Below are positions 4,735-5,516 of a DNA stretch of 5,516 nucleotides, one piece after another (the stretch's first letter is position 1; each line of letters begins with the position of its first letter). The translations under genes and the position numbers were made by a program. The notes beneath the pieces are model-generated. The model saw only the letters and a list, made by a program, of their open reading frames with translations, had not been told where the DNA came from and did no database searches. The DNA is from Bacteriovoracaceae bacterium UBA7317 (GTDB taxonomy: Bacteria; Bdellovibrionota; Bacteriovoracia; Bacteriovoracales; Bacteriovoracaceae), in contig DKQD01000014.1 of assembly GCA_002474345.1 (NCBI GenBank), positions 1-5,516 on the forward strand, written 5' to 3'.

Positions 4735-5516
4735 AGCGAAAATCATTCTTTTTAGCTCTCTCGCCGTCACTTTGGTTTTGGCCAGCTTTTTTTTAAAGAG
4801 GAAAGGACCCAAAAACACTGAGCAAGCCTATAAAGAAGTCGAAACGAGTGTGAGGGATCTTAAAGTCATTATTCAAGCGACAGGCTCCGTTGAACCCATG
4901 AATAAAGTAAGAGTCATGCCTCCAGTTGCTGGAAGGATGGAAAAAGTTTTAATCCAGGAAGGTATGAGGGTTAACCAGGGAGATGTTATTGGGCAGATGA
5001 GCTCTACCAATAGGGCAGCTCTTTTGGACTTTTCTAGAAACCTAAAAAAGAAAGACCTCATAAAATGGAAAGAGGTTTATAAACCGACTCCCATCGTCGC
5101 ACCAGTTGACGGGCTTATTATTAGTAAACAAGTTGTTCCTGGGCAAACCGTTAATCAACAAACTGTCCTTTTTGAAATGAGTGATCAACTGGTTGTAAGG
5201 GCCCAGGTCGATGAAACAGATATTGGAAAAATAAAAACAGGAATGGACGTCGAGTTTTCTATTGATGCCTACCCAGATCAAGTCTTTTCAGGAAGAGTTT
5301 CCCTTATTGGTCATCAATCAGAGCTCGTTAATAGCGTGAACGTCTACCAGGTAGAAGTTATTCCAAGCTCTAAGGAACCTGTATCGATTACAAAGCCAAA
5401 ATTACCCATGGTCTTAAGGTCAGGAATGACGGCCAATGTGGATTTTCTTCTCTTTAAAAAGACGGGGGCAGTGGGCATTCCTAACTGGGCCGTTAAAGGA
5501 AAAGAAAATCAGGACT
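4724..5516 (+). CDS. MacA/HlyD-type periplasmic adaptor (3' end beyond window)
   Basis: This membrane-fusion subunit should bridge an inner-membrane transporter to the TolC-like channel encoded just upstream. The 264 residues present begin with a single membrane anchor (about 7-24). A beta-barrel start, VIIQATGSVEP (48-58), follows. The first lipoyl half is PPVAGRMEKVLIQEGMRVNQGD (66-87) and the second is PIVAPVDGLIISKQVVPGQTV (123-143). Next comes the barrel strand VRAQVDETDIGKIKTGMDVEFSI (158-180), and LRSGMTANVDF lies toward the end of the visible part. Only about 28-35 residues, including SSTNRAALLDFSRNL and WKEVYKPTP, separate the lipoyl halves, where MacA and AcrA carry a long alpha-helical hairpin. 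From memory, a subgroup of proteobacterial adaptors shares this short YKPTP-containing linker, so the shortness looks real and not a deletion. The inner-membrane partner, probably MacB-like, is expected downstream. Confidence 0.92.
   Translation, partial: MNRKAKIILFSSLAVTLVLASFFLKRKGPKNTEQAYKEVETSVRDLKVIIQATGSVEPMNKVRVMPPVAGRMEKVLIQEGMRVNQGDVIGQMSSTNRAALLDFSRNLKKKDLIKWKEVYKPTPIVAPVDGLIISKQVVPGQTVNQQTVLFEMSDQLVVRAQVDETDIGKIKTGMDVEFSIDAYPDQVFSGRVSLIGHQSELVNSVNVYQVEVIPSSKEPVSITKPKLPMVLRSGMTANVDFLLFKKTGAVGIPNWAVKGKENQD

Noticed and set aside
4585..5281. Three minus-strand frames opposite the channel and adaptor genes
   Set aside because: They are antisense to strongly family-typical adaptor and channel sequence, overlap one another or the real genes, and lack ribosome binding sites.
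1..5516. CRISPR array, insertion sequence, tRNA, rRNA or phage module
   Set aside because: No regularly spaced repeats, terminal inverted repeats with a transposase, cloverleaf-like sequence or phage genes were found. The genes present belong to recognisable families or folds.

Overview
The window is a 5.5 kb piece of an AT-rich (roughly 40% GC) Gram-negative chromosome. Signal-peptide-bearing outer-membrane proteins and a tripartite-efflux pair indicate a double membrane. The style of the proteins and the base composition suggest a Bdellovibrio-like predator lineage (Bdellovibrionota, Bacteriovorax type). That placement is inference from general resemblance, not from a marker gene.

Layout. 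(1) Positions 1-1697, minus strand: polyphosphate kinase 1, starting at a GTG behind a good GGAGG and running off the left edge, with about 565 residues present. (2) 1698-1962: a divergent AT-rich control region with a candidate promoter for each flanking gene and a short TCTAAA-cored motif repeated four times in one orientation. (3) 1963-2682, plus strand: a secreted, probably beta-barrel outer-membrane protein of unknown role, closed by a hairpin terminator. (4) 2778-5516, plus strand: a tight gene set of a small membrane-embedded M48 metalloprotease, a TolC-type outer-membrane channel and a MacA/HlyD-type periplasmic adaptor that runs off the right edge. The protease and channel are 28 bp apart. 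The channel and adaptor overlap by 11 bp, and the adaptor's AAGGAGG lies inside the channel gene.

How the genes fit together. The adaptor and channel should form the periplasmic and outer-membrane parts of an export pump. The inner-membrane part, most likely a MacB-like ABC permease/ATPase or an RND pump, is expected just beyond 5516. The M48 protease is transcribed ahead of them, so it may process an exported substrate or serve envelope quality control. Its link to the pump rests only on gene order. Polyphosphate kinase and the barrel protein are separate, divergently transcribed units.

No mobile element, CRISPR array, tRNA or rRNA was seen, and every gene belongs to a recognisable family or fold. 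The less ordinary signals are the very short hairpin of the adaptor, RNA structures around two translation starts, the repeated motif in the divergent spacer, and an excess of GGCC tetramers in the right two thirds of the window.
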